DNA of 64,000 bases, from contig CAIQCB010000033.1 in assembly GCA_903870245.1 (NCBI GenBank), positions 62,001 to 126,000 on the forward strand, read 5' to 3'. The notes beneath the pieces were generated by a model. The model saw only the letters and a program-made list of their open reading frames with translations, had not been told where the DNA came from and did no database searches. This DNA is from an uncultured Methylocystaceae bacterium. Its GTDB lineage: Bacteria; Pseudomonadota; Alphaproteobacteria; Rhizobiales; Beijerinckiaceae. Positions 49,871 through 57,471 of this stretch are shown piece after piece; the stretch's first letter is position 1; every line of letters starts with the position of its first letter. The position numbers and the translations under genes were made by a program.

Positions 49871-49924
49871 AAAATCCGTAGGGCCGAAAGGCCTGTGCCG
49901 GTTCGATTCCGGCCGCCCGCACCA
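49871..49924 (+). other. Probable attachment site (attL) in the tRNA 3' exon
   Basis: The tRNA 3' exon, containing the T arm and CCA end, directly precedes an integrase gene pointing towards it. This is the standard layout for tyrosine-integrase elements using the 3' half of a tRNA. No second copy occurs in the window, so the other end must lie beyond 64000. The exact crossover is unknown. Confidence 0.7.
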
Positions 49925-50015
49925 TTTCCTCTTTCGTTCTAGTTTAGACCACTGTTTTTACAGTGGTTTCTTTTTAGGTGGTAACAACGTCTTGGCAGGG
50001 TGGTAACATAGAAAC

Positions 50016-51056
50016 TCATTTCGTTCTCTTTTTCGCTAGCTTAGCGATGGCCTCTTTCGCTAATTTTGCCCTGTCGGCGCGCTCCGTATAGAGGCTCGCC
50101 ATGCGAGAGCCAGACCAACCAAAAATCGCGTTAAGCTGATGGATGGTGGCGCCAGCTTCGGCCATTCGATTAGCTCCTGATTTACGCAATCCATGAGCCG
50201 AGCCACTCACGCCGGCGGCGTTGCAAACGCCTCGAAACCAGTTTCCGAATGCTTCCTTCACGAAAGGCTTGCCAGTATTGCTAGTGATAATCGTCAGGTC
50301 TCCAGCGGGGCTGGCGTCGATAATCTTCTTCAAAATCGGAAGAAGCGGAATCGTGACAAAGGTTCCTGTCTTCTCAGTTGGAAGCTGGATAATTCCGTTT
50401 CTTATATGCTGGTTGCCTAAACGCGCGGCGTCACCACGCCTCAATCCAGTATAGAGAAGAACAGACATAGCTAGACGCTCACGCGTCCCGATCGGCCAGT
50501 AATTCTCAAACTGCTCAATCTCTTCTTCTGTCCATTGTTTGAAACCGCCATTACGCGGCCGTTGGACGCTCTTCACACCGCTTGCTGGGTTAATCTCGAC
50601 TAGGCCTGCTTCTTGCGCCCAATCGAATAGATTCCGCATGACGTTGATAAATTCGTTGGCAGCGGAAGGCGTAGCGCGTTTTGCATCTCGTGTTGCTGCG
50701 ATGTCGGCTTTTGTTATGGTTGTATATGGTTTGTCGCCAACCTTCTTTTCGATGTTCTTCAGGATATTGCCACGAGCGCGCTGGGTTGACCCTTTAAGCT
50801 GCGACCAAGCAGACGTTTCCCGATAACGAGCAATCAACCAGGAAAGTGACTCCGGCGAATGTCTGGGTTTTTCTATTGCTTTCGGCACCGTCCCCGCAAC
50901 GATGGCGTGATACGAAGCCATAAATTCTTCGGATCCGTAATCGCCACGCACGCGTATTTGCGGGCCAGGACGACGCCAAACATACCAGCCCGTCTTTCCA
51001 TGACGGCTAATCCGCTTGATAAGGTATGGTGGGCGGGGCTTGGGCATATCAATCAT
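50016..51056 (-). CDS. int: Tyrosine integrase
   Basis: A 346-residue site-specific recombinase of the phage integrase family. The core-binding domain (about residues 60-165) precedes the catalytic domain with Arg in LLYTGLRRGDAARL, the H-x-x-R box HGLRKSGANRMAEAG and the nucleophilic Tyr in GWSGSRMASLYTERADR. It should integrate and excise the element at the adjacent tRNA-Leu 3' end. Its start overlaps the stop of the small gene upstream (ATGA). The repeat block at 51484-51522 lies upstream of this operon. Confidence 0.93.
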   Translation of the reverse strand: MIDMPKPRPPYLIKRISRHGKTGWYVWRRPGPQIRVRGDYGSEEFMASYHAIVAGTVPKAIEKPRHSPESLSWLIARYRETSAWSQLKGSTQRARGNILKNIEKKVGDKPYTTITKADIAATRDAKRATPSAANEFINVMRNLFDWAQEAGLVEINPASGVKSVQRPRNGGFKQWTEEEIEQFENYWPIGTRERLAMSVLLYTGLRRGDAARLGNQHIRNGIIQLPTEKTGTFVTIPLLPILKKIIDASPAGDLTIITSNTGKPFVKEAFGNWFRGVCNAAGVSGSAHGLRKSGANRMAEAGATIHQLNAIFGWSGSRMASLYTERADRAKLAKEAIAKLAKKRTK

Positions 51057-51250
51057 GACAATAGCAGCACCGGCCTGTTTTCAACCTTGAGCTTAGCTTT
51101 ATTGTCGGTTATTTCTCGTTTTTCACACGGTACTAGCCGGATTGTGCCGCCAGGAAGCACCTCGACGGTCACGGTGGCTCCTGTCTGAGCCACAGCGCGC
51201 AATGCGCGGGCGATGTCTGCTTGGGTCACCGATGCAGCTGTGCGTGGCAT
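51053..51250 (-). CDS. Small integrase-linked protein
   Basis: A 65-residue protein, MPRTAASVTQADIARALRAVAQTG..., then a short strand region EVLPGGTIRLV. The ATG at 51250 has AGGAA upstream; an in-frame start at 51283 adds 11 residues. Similar small proteins often precede integrase genes in Rhizobiales islands; I recall them only as hypothetical. The TQADIARAL segment could be the start of a helix-turn-helix, so a role as excisionase or recombination regulator is possible. Coupled to int by ATGA. Confidence 0.6.
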   Translation of the reverse strand: MPRTAASVTQADIARALRAVAQTGATVTVEVLPGGTIRLVPCEKREITDNKAKLKVENRPVLLLS

Positions 51251-51819
51251 TGTGTGTTCCTTGCTGGATTTCAGAACAGTCATGGCTGCCTGAGTTACTT
51301 CTCAACATGTTTGTGCAGCGTGGCGTCGTGTTTTCTTGTGAGAGCTGCCGGCACGTCGAAGTTAATCAGATGTCTCTGGAAAAACCGCTTCTGACAGTCC
51401 TGATGATGTGCGCTAGGCTTCATCGGTTCAAAAACTGTGGTTTCGTAGCACTTTGGTCAACCGTGAAATATTGATTTGGTTGAAAAAGAAACGATAGCGT
51501 AGGATAGCGTAGATTAGCGTAGTACAAATGGCGGCGATGTCTTGGCATCAATTTCTGATCTGAACACTGAAATTGAGTCTTTGTCGTCGAAAGCGGTGTT
51601 TCTGATCTCACCTCTCAAGAACTGAATGGGCCTCAAACTGGGTCGATAACCGCCCTTGTGTCGCGATCAACGCGGCTCGCTTCCTTCACTTCTCTTCGTG
51701 CAGCTCCGCCCCGCTGTGCGGCAGGCTAGGCCTGGCGTTTGATCGCGCCGACGGCTAAGGCCGGTTTGATCTTTCCCATGAGGCCGCAACTCAGCGGCTT
51801 CAAAAAATGGGAGATCAAA
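51251..51819. other. Intergenic regulatory region between int operon and ardC
   Basis: About 570 bases between divergent genes. It contains the 39-base repeat block (51484-51522) facing the int operon, and an AT-rich stretch around 51400-51480. Open frames here (for example 51142-51474 plus) overlap known genes or lack ribosome sites. The ardC start has GGGAGAT upstream at about 51809. No RNA gene is recognised. Confidence 0.5.
51484..51522 (-). repeat. Tandem 10-bp repeats, copy 1 (upstream of int)
   Basis: Read on the minus strand, this is three consecutive 10-bp units of the form CTACGCTAWY followed by GTTTCTTTT. All 39 bases are an exact reverse complement of 62447-62485. It faces the int operon, whose first start is at 51250. 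Confidence 0.85.
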
Positions 51820-52701
51820 ATGAACACTGCTCGTTTCGATATTCACCAGACCATTACGGATCAGATCATCGCGGCGATTGAAGCTGGGGCCGGCGAATTT
51901 AAACTGCCCTGGCATCGTGCTGGCGCAGATCTCCTACATCCCCGAAATGTCGCATCAAAGATTGCTTATCGTGGCGTGAATATTCTGACGCTTTGGCTGA
52001 CCGCTGAAGGCAAGGGCTATAGTTCAGGACTGTGGGGAACCTATAATCAGTGGGCATCGCTTGGCGCGACAATCTGCAAAGGGGAAAAGGCCGCGCATAT
52101 CGTTTTCTACAAACAGGTCGAGATGGATTCTGATAACACAGAAGACAAGAAAACACGTCTCATCGCGCGAGTAACGCCTGTCTTCGCTGCTGAGCAGGTG
52201 ACGGGTTATGAAATAAATACACCCGCTCCATTAAACGCTTCAGAATTCAAACATTTTGAAGAAGCTGAATCCTTTATCAAAAAGACAGGCGCAGAGATCA
52301 TTTACGGATACGATCAGGCCTATTATCAGCCCACCACTGACAGCATTCATCTTCCTCATCGGGAATCTTTTATTGCAACGGAGACTTCTTCAGCAGAAGA
52401 AAACTTTTACTCTGTTCTTTTCCACGAGATGACCCATTATTCGGGAACGCAGGAACGCTGCAATCGTGATCTCACCGGTAGATTTGGGTCTGAATCCTAC
52501 GCCATGGAAGAGCTTGTTGCCGAGCTCGGCGCCGCATTTCTTTGCGGACACTTCAATATTTCTTCTTCGCCACGTCAGGATCATGCACAATATTTGACGC
52601 ATTGGTTGTCGATTATGAAGTCAGACAAGCGCGCCATCTTCACCGCCGCCAGCAAGGCGTCTCAAGCCGTCGACTTCCTCACACGCGAGACGGTCTCATG
52701 A
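51820..52701 (+). CDS. ArdC-like antirestriction protein with zincin domain
   Basis: About 293 residues. The N-terminal ssDNA-binding-like domain (about residues 5-125; TITDQIIAAIEAGAG, then WHR, and GYSSGLWGTYNQWASLGATICKGEKA) is followed by a metallopeptidase-like domain with the zinc motif FHEMTHYSGT (H-E-x-x-H, about residue 202). ArdC proteins protect incoming conjugative DNA from host restriction. ATG 51820 is chosen for the ribosome site and family start; an in-frame ATG at 51739 is less likely. A position near one end of the element suits early expression after transfer. Confidence 0.88.
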   Translation: MNTARFDIHQTITDQIIAAIEAGAGEFKLPWHRAGADLLHPRNVASKIAYRGVNILTLWLTAEGKGYSSGLWGTYNQWASLGATICKGEKAAHIVFYKQVEMDSDNTEDKKTRLIARVTPVFAAEQVTGYEINTPAPLNASEFKHFEEAESFIKKTGAEIIYGYDQAYYQPTTDSIHLPHRESFIATETSSAEENFYSVLFHEMTHYSGTQERCNRDLTGRFGSESYAMEELVAELGAAFLCGHFNISSSPRQDHAQYLTHWLSIMKSDKRAIFTAASKASQAVDFLTRETVS

Positions 52702-52813
52702 CCGCCTCGCATCTTTTTATTTACAAGACTCGCGAGTCTGCTAGAATCTTGCTCGCGCGAAGGAGGAGGAGGCAAGCGCAATCCCTCAATTTCTTGATTG
52801 GGACTGCCTTGCC

Positions 52814-53347
52814 ATGATCATTTTTGGCCTCTTCGCCGGCTTTGCAGCCGCATTCGCCTTTCTGTGTGTGTTGATTAATCTTGCCGCTCTGGCCTTGCCC
52901 GTCTGGGTGGCGAGCTCGGTTTTTTTCTTTCTCGAAAAATCAGGAGAGGGACTCATCGGCGCGGGCGTTCTTGGTCTCGTCGCTGGAGCAGCAACATATT
53001 TTGTCGGCGTCATCACTTGCGCCAGGGCGCCGTCTCGAGCCTTATCTCTTCTGATTGCTCTTATCTTCGCCATACCCGCTGGCGCTGCGGGCTATCATGT
53101 TGGTTCTGGCCTCAGTCGTCTTGTCTTCATTGCGCCAGTCTTACAGCAGTGCGGCGCCTCATTGACCGTAATTTTTGTTTTCATTCTTTGCTGGCGAAGA
53201 CTATCTCCGATGGGGAACTCCCCGCCAGATATTCAGGGAAAAAGGGCCGCTAAATCTGCGGCATCCATTCTTGATGCGGAGTTCACGGAAGTCCCAAATA
53301 GATGCAGAGCTACGCCACTTTTGATTGATGCAGACAACAAAATTTAA
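52814..53347 (+). CDS. Hypothetical four-helix membrane protein
   Basis: A 177-residue protein with four predicted membrane helices (about residues 5-42 as one or two, 50-70, 78-100, 108-128), followed by a hydrophilic tail ending near ILDAEFTEVPN. It begins right at an ATG preceded by a weak ribosome site. I do not recognise a family. It lies between ardC and a non-coding gap in the ICE and may be accessory cargo. Confidence 0.55.
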   Translation: MIIFGLFAGFAAAFAFLCVLINLAALALPVWVASSVFFFLEKSGEGLIGAGVLGLVAGAATYFVGVITCARAPSRALSLLIALIFAIPAGAAGYHVGSGLSRLVFIAPVLQQCGASLTVIFVFILCWRRLSPMGNSPPDIQGKRAAKSAASILDAEFTEVPNRCRATPLLIDADNKI

Positions 53348-53842
53348 TCGCCGCTGCCTCGAACCATCACGTTCGACTAACGTCGCGATCCCAGCGGTAG
53401 AGACTTTATCATTACGTCAACTCATATTTTACGAGAAGCTAGGGGGAGCGACACGTTTTTGCTGTTGGATCGAAGTCCTGCTGACTATCGCCTGCTAATG
53501 AAGGAATATTCGCACAATTTCCAAACTGCCGGTTTAAGCGCTGACCTCATCGCCAACATCTCCTTGAAGACATTGGAACCAACCATCCAACCTTGCTTCC
53601 TCTTGATAGGCCTGATCTAGCCGAAGGCCGGCCTTGCCTCTTTCGTCTGTCTGCAACGCGGCTTTAAAACTTTCTTCCCCTGGCTACGCCATTCCGCGCG
53701 AAACAAGAAAGTTCCTCAGCCTGCGTCCTCCGCGGCGCTTCGGCCTCAAATGAGGTGCAGCGCCGATAAGCCTTCGTCTCCTGATCCGCCATCGAGGCCG
53801 CGATGGGCGTGGTTTCGAAACAAATGATCAAGGAGAAATATC
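53348..53842. other. Intergenic gap within the ICE, no gene seen
   Basis: About 495 bases with stops in all frames at short intervals. There is no tRNA-like or known RNA pattern and no copy of the element's repeats. The last part should hold the promoter of the DUF736 gene, whose ribosome site AAGGAGAAA is at about 53830-53838. Confidence 0.4.
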
Positions 53843-54166
53843 ATGGCGACCATCGGTTCTTTCAAAAAGTCCGGCTCGGAATATGTCGGCGAAATCGCGA
53901 CTCTCAACATCCAGGTCAAGAATGTCAGGATCGTTCCTGAGGCGACCCGCGCCAACGACATCGCGCCGACCCACATTATCTATCTCGGCAAATCCACTGT
54001 AGGCGCCGGCTGGGCAAAACGCTCTGCTGAAAATCGCGACTATCTGTCGATCAAGCTGGATGATCCGAGCCTGGCGGCGCCGATCTACGCCAACCTCTTC
54101 GACAATGAAGGCGGTGAGGGCTCTAGCCTGGTCTGGTCCCGTAGTCGCAAGAACGGGAGCGAATAA
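53843..54166 (+). CDS. DUF736 protein, first copy
   Basis: A 107-residue protein typical of DUF736: MATIGSFKKSG at the start, GEIATLNIQVKNVRIVPE, and the core AENRDYLSIKLDDPSLAAPIYANLF. DUF736 proteins are small beta-rich proteins frequent in conjugative plasmids and ICEs of alphaproteobacteria; function unknown. The element carries a second, diverged copy at 58052. A hairpin follows at 54183. Confidence 0.9.
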   Translation: MATIGSFKKSGSEYVGEIATLNIQVKNVRIVPEATRANDIAPTHIIYLGKSTVGAGWAKRSAENRDYLSIKLDDPSLAAPIYANLFDNEGGEGSSLVWSRSRKNGSE

Positions 54167-54182
54167 GCTTCCCAACGACCTC

Positions 54183-54210
54183 TTCCCCGCCCGGATCTCT
54201 GGGCGGGGAA
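54183..54210 (+). terminator. Hairpin after DUF736 gene
   Basis: TTCCCCGCCC (54183-54192) and GGGCGGGGAA (54201-54210) form a 10-bp stem with an 8-base loop, 16 bases after the stop. The following sequence is TATATCG rather than a T run, so it may be a weak terminator or a 3' stabilising hairpin. Confidence 0.6.
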
Positions 54211-54278
54211 TATATCGCTGATAGATTCTCAGGAACCCATTCTTGGAAGAATCCAAGCTCAGTGACACAGCTTTTGAG

Positions 54279-54369
54279 GCTATGCGATTTTTCGCATAGC
54301 TAGGATCGGATTAGGCCCTAAAACCTATAATCAATGACTTATGACGAGCGCTATACGTTTTTTCGTATA
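54279..54369 (+). promoter_or_regulatory. Two operator-like palindromes upstream of DUF2285 gene
   Basis: Site A at 54281-54298 and site B at 54352-54369 fit the 18-bp palindrome TATRCGWTTTTTCGYATA, with starts 71 bases apart. A degenerate third site (TGTGCGTTTTTACG) follows at about 54374. All lie in AT-rich DNA 100-190 bases before the regulator gene at 54470. The T-rich centre and symmetric arms suit a dimeric DNA-binding protein, perhaps the downstream regulator itself. Confidence 0.6.
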
Positions 54370-54469
54370 ACCCTGTGCGTTTTTACGGCCTACACAGCCC
54401 ATTTTGGGTCAATATGTTTTTCTCCATGTAATCTGGAAATATTATTCCAAAAACATGGAGTTTTGGGCG

Positions 54470-55210
54470 ATGATGCCCGATTGGCGTTCTGCAAAAGCTT
54501 ATGAAGGCGTCACAGGTCTCATGCCACGTGAGATCGCCTGGGAGTTTTTGCGTCGCAATCCGGCCTATCGAGCGGACTTCAAACAATCCCGACATATGTC
54601 GGGTGACGCAGCGGAAAAAATTTCACAACGCTGGGGGCTCAGATTTATCGTCGATCCAAAAATTCCAGCGAATGACGCCGGCGTCTTCTGGCTGCATGAT
54701 GAATGCACTTCTGTTCTCATTCTCTCAAACGCCAAACCATCACCAAAAACCCGCGCCTTTTCACTGTCAGATCTGCCTAGTTTCTTTAAATGGCGACACG
54801 CGCAAGAGGGCGCGCATATCCTTGTTCGGCAGCAGGGTTATAAATTCCAGCTGTTTACGACTGGAGAGGTCGACCCTCAGGAAAGCTTGCAAGTCAACAT
54901 CCCAATAGATGCTGGTGCGAGCATTAGATGCGCGGTCGCGGGTAGATTTTCCCGATTCATTAATGGCGAACCACCCATGCAAATACGACGTCGTAACGGC
55001 GTCTATGAAAGATTGCGTGACTCAATCCGGGTGTTAGACGCTCGCCTTGCTGGGGTGAGCTACCATGAGATAGCTGAAGTCTTTCTTGGCTCTCATCGTC
55101 TTGAGGGCGAGGCCTGGAAAACATCCTCATCTCGCGCTGTCACTATTCGGCTCTCGAAGCTCGGACACAGGCTGATGTCTGGTGGATATGAGAAGCTGCT
55201 TCATATCTAG
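54470..55210 (+). CDS. DUF2285/DUF6499-type ICE regulator
   Basis: About 246 residues. The N-terminal MMPDWRSAKAYEGVTG...AWEFLRRNPAYRADF is the DUF6499-type start. The C-terminal half has the DUF2285 pattern YERLRDSIRVLDARLAGVSYHEIAEVFLG and a helix-turn-helix-like tail ending RLSKLGHRLMSGGYEKLL. Such proteins regulate transfer genes in Rhizobiales ICEs, sometimes as paired activators. ATG 54470 has GGAG at 54457-54460; ATG 54455 is an alternative. Two palindromic sites upstream suggest autoregulation. Confidence 0.78.
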   Translation: MMPDWRSAKAYEGVTGLMPREIAWEFLRRNPAYRADFKQSRHMSGDAAEKISQRWGLRFIVDPKIPANDAGVFWLHDECTSVLILSNAKPSPKTRAFSLSDLPSFFKWRHAQEGAHILVRQQGYKFQLFTTGEVDPQESLQVNIPIDAGASIRCAVAGRFSRFINGEPPMQIRRRNGVYERLRDSIRVLDARLAGVSYHEIAEVFLGSHRLEGEAWKTSSSRAVTIRLSKLGHRLMSGGYEKLLHI

Positions 55211-55285
55211 CCGGATGCCTCCGCCCGCCCCCACGCTGACCGTCTGGGGGGTGATGTTTTTTGACAGGCAAAATTCGTCATCCCC

Positions 55286-55302
55286 CTACGCTATTCTACT
55301 AC
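55286..55302 (+). repeat. 10-bp repeat, degenerate copy upstream of alpA-repA
   Basis: CTACGCTATT followed by CTACTAC differs slightly from the exact unit pair CTACGCTATC-CTACGCT. It lies 66 bases before the AlpA-like start, in the same orientation relative to transcription as the other copies. Confidence 0.5.
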
Positions 55303-55368
55303 GACAGAGTGACCGCCATCCGCCGCCGATTTTCGGCAGGCGGCTCGAAACATCGAGATTGGCGATCC

Positions 55369-55656
55369 ATGCAAAGCAAATTTTCCCAACCGCAGCGCGG
55401 ATATCTCTGCACGCCGCTGGCCGGCATTTTTCTTGGCGTGTCTGGCCGGACGCTTGAAAAGCACCGCAGCTATGGCACCGGCCCCCGCTTCTCAAAGCTG
55501 GGTGGAAGGGTCGTCTACAAAATCGAAGATCTGGAAGAATGGGCTGACGGGGCTGTTCGAGCGTCCACGCTTGATCCTGGGTTCAGCGAGATCACCGCAA
55601 CTACTCGGTCATATAGCAGGGCCATGTCCCGCTATGTCGGCTATCCCGAACGCTAA
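55369..55656 (+). CDS. AlpA/excisionase-like DNA-binding protein
   Basis: A 95-residue protein with a MerR-type helix-turn-helix: YLCTPLAGIFLGVSGRTLEKHRSYGTGPRFSKLGGRVVYKIEDLEEWAD. This is the helix-turn-helix_17/AlpA pattern, where the K-I-E-D-L-x-x-W segment forms the wing. Such proteins sit directly upstream of RepA in these elements and may regulate excision or replication. The start at 55369 omits a 36-residue upstream extension without similarity. Confidence 0.8.
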   Translation: MQSKFSQPQRGYLCTPLAGIFLGVSGRTLEKHRSYGTGPRFSKLGGRVVYKIEDLEEWADGAVRASTLDPGFSEITATTRSYSRAMSRYVGYPER

Positions 55657-55672
55657 TCGAGGAGAGTCGCTC

Positions 55673-56953
55673 ATGCTTAAACTCTCATCTCGATCTGAAA
55701 CAGCACAGATCCATTCATCCCAGCCATATTTTGGTGACAACAGGGCGCGTTGCGTCCAGATGCTGATGGCGCATCCCTTCTTCAGTCTATCCAAGACGCC
55801 ACGTCTGGCGCCGATTGATTACGCCAGCGGAACCTCCACAATTTTGGTTGAGGCGACAGGGATCCACGGAATTGCGACCATATGGGACGCCGATATTTTA
55901 ATCTGGTTGGCTTCCCAGATCATGAGAAGCAACAAAGACGACGGTGTTTCCACCGCCAGACTTATTGAAGCGCGCCCCCATGAAATTTTGACCTTCCTGG
56001 ACTGGGATCATTCCAAGCGTAGCTATGAACGCCTCCGCGCTAGCCTGTCCCGTCTCAGCGCAACGAGGGTCACCACCTCTCTGGGCCCTGGGTCCGTTGG
56101 AGGACTCCGTCATTTTCACTGGATTGAAGAGTGGCGAGAACTGAAAGAAGAAGATGGTCGCTCAACGTGCCTTCAAATTATTCTGTCTGAATGGGTCTAC
56201 GACGCTATCGTGACGCCAGGCGGTTGCCTGACGATCGATAAAGACTTTTTCTATCTGACGGGCGGCTTGCAGCGCTGGCTCTATCTGCTGGTCCGCAAAC
56301 ATGGCGGGTTTCAGGAAGACGGCTGGCAGTTCGACCTTCGCTACCTTTATCAAAAGTCCGGGCTTCTCTCTCGCTCTGTCGCCTTCGTGGCGGAGATCAG
56401 GCGGATTGTGCGACGCCAGAGCATCCCTGGTTACGAACTCTCCATCGTGACGAGTGGCGCGGGAAAAGAGGTGCTGCGATTCAAAAATCTCGCCTGTGGA
56501 AAAGCTGTGGATTCGAACGTGTTAACACGTGTCAAACCGCACGTGTTAACACGTCCAAAACGAACGTGTTATCAATGGTCACAATCGAATCCATCGCGTT
56601 GTAATCAAGACGTTCGCGGATCCCGTAAAATATATTCTAAAATAGATTCTAAATATTTATTGGAACGAGACCTTGTGAATAACGCCTCTTCTGAGGCGAC
56701 ATCGAAGCGTCAAAATCCATCAGCATTCGGTTTAGGAGTTGAGGCAAACAACCGGGCTCATGGACCTTCAACCTTAAAATCCTTCTCAGAGTTAGAATCC
56801 CTCTACGCCATTCTCCCTGGATCGTCATCAAGAGCCCAAAAGCCTCAGGATCGAAAGGAAGGCCCGCCAGATCGGTTCAGACAAGGGCCAAGCCCATCCC
56901 TGCTAAATAGCAGGCTGTTTCGGCAAATCTCCGACGCAGGAGACGCGCAATGA
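55673..56953 (+). CDS. repA: Replication initiator protein RepA (RPA family)
   Basis: About 426 residues with a RepA-type core: MAHPFFSLSKTPRLAPIDY, IATIWDADILIWLASQIM, FLDWDHSKRSYERLRASLSRLSATRV, TIDKDFFYLTGGLQRWLYLLVRKHGG. Two winged-helix domains are expected in the first 290 residues. The tail is polar and AT-rich at DNA level and contains iteron-like palindromes (56517-56570), so DNA signal and protein coding overlap. ATG 55673 has GAGGAG upstream. Presence of an initiator in an integrated element suggests autonomous replication after excision. DUF2840 overlaps its stop (ATGA). Confidence 0.88.
   Translation: MLKLSSRSETAQIHSSQPYFGDNRARCVQMLMAHPFFSLSKTPRLAPIDYASGTSTILVEATGIHGIATIWDADILIWLASQIMRSNKDDGVSTARLIEARPHEILTFLDWDHSKRSYERLRASLSRLSATRVTTSLGPGSVGGLRHFHWIEEWRELKEEDGRSTCLQIILSEWVYDAIVTPGGCLTIDKDFFYLTGGLQRWLYLLVRKHGGFQEDGWQFDLRYLYQKSGLLSRSVAFVAEIRRIVRRQSIPGYELSIVTSGAGKEVLRFKNLACGKAVDSNVLTRVKPHVLTRPKRTCYQWSQSNPSRCNQDVRGSRKIYSKIDSKYLLERDLVNNASSEATSKRQNPSAFGLGVEANNRAHGPSTLKSFSELESLYAILPGSSSRAQKPQDRKEGPPDRFRQGPSPSLLNSRLFRQISDAGDAQ
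56517..56570 (+). repeat. Iteron-like palindromes inside repA
   Basis: ACGTGTTAACACGT occurs at 56517-56530 and 56541-56554 (perfect 14-bp palindromes, starts 24 bases apart), and a half site ACGTGTT at 56564-56570. The repeated codons give NVLTRV, HVLTRP in the protein. Regular spacing near two helical turns suggests RepA-binding iterons within the gene. Confidence 0.7.
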
Positions 56954-57471
56954 CGATGCGTGCGCTCTCCCCCATACAGCAGGCGGCGCTGGATAGCCGC
57001 CGACCTTTCGACAATCTGACCCATGTCGAGCTGACCATTGTGCCGAAAAAAGTCGAGCAATGGCTACGCTTTGGCGATCCGATTGAGCGGACGGTCATCA
57101 ACCGCATTCGTAGCGTCGCGAGCTTCAAGCCGGGGCAGGTTTTTGGCTTCGTGCGGTGGGCGGCAAACAACTCTGGGACGATCATTTCCCGTCTCGATAT
57201 CGTGCGAACGATTGATCGAGGAGAGGCCTATCAGACGCTTCCCTTCGTGCGGCCTGGCGGAGAGATTTTTCTCCGCGTCGAGAGCTGGCCGAAGGTCGAG
57301 CGGGTCTTCCAAGAGGTCGACGCCATTGAGGCGATTGGCATTTATCCGCCGGACGTTTCACCCGCTTATTGGCGTCACGTGCACAATCGGCTGGCGGTCA
57401 ATCAAGAGCCGCGACACTATACGCGCATCCAGCACAGGGCTTGGCTTCTACGCGCCAGCGCACAGTCATGA
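56950..57471 (+). CDS. DUF2840 protein
   Basis: A 173-residue protein matching DUF2840: LTHVELTIVPKKVEQWLRFG, RSVASFKPGQVFGFVRWAANNSGT, RPGGEIFLRVESWPKVERVF and DVSPAYWRHVHNRL. It is found between repA and traF in conjugative elements; function unknown. Its start overlaps repA and its end overlaps traF, both by ATGA, so repA-DUF2840-traF are translationally coupled. Confidence 0.88.
   Translation: MTMRALSPIQQAALDSRRPFDNLTHVELTIVPKKVEQWLRFGDPIERTVINRIRSVASFKPGQVFGFVRWAANNSGTIISRLDIVRTIDRGEAYQTLPFVRPGGEIFLRVESWPKVERVFQEVDAIEAIGIYPPDVSPAYWRHVHNRLAVNQEPRHYTRIQHRAWLLRASAQS

Larger units (their letters stand above)
49608..49924 (+). tRNA. tRNA-Leu(UAA), split by a group I intron
   Basis: Exon 1 is 49608-49642 and exon 2 is 49871-49924. 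The joined tRNA folds well: acceptor GCGGGCG with CGCCCGC, discriminator A and encoded CCA; anticodon stem ACGGA/UCCGU with loop CUUAAAA, giving anticodon UAA; a leucine-type long variable arm GGCC-GAAA-GGCC; T stem GCCGG/CCGGC around UUCGAUU. Without intron removal the loop would read UGA. The intron sits between U34 and A35. The gene's 3' end is also the likely ICE attachment site. Confidence 0.93.

Noticed and set aside
51494-51522. Repeats read as a CRISPR array
   Set aside because: Units are 10 bp, directly adjacent and without spacers; no cas genes are present.
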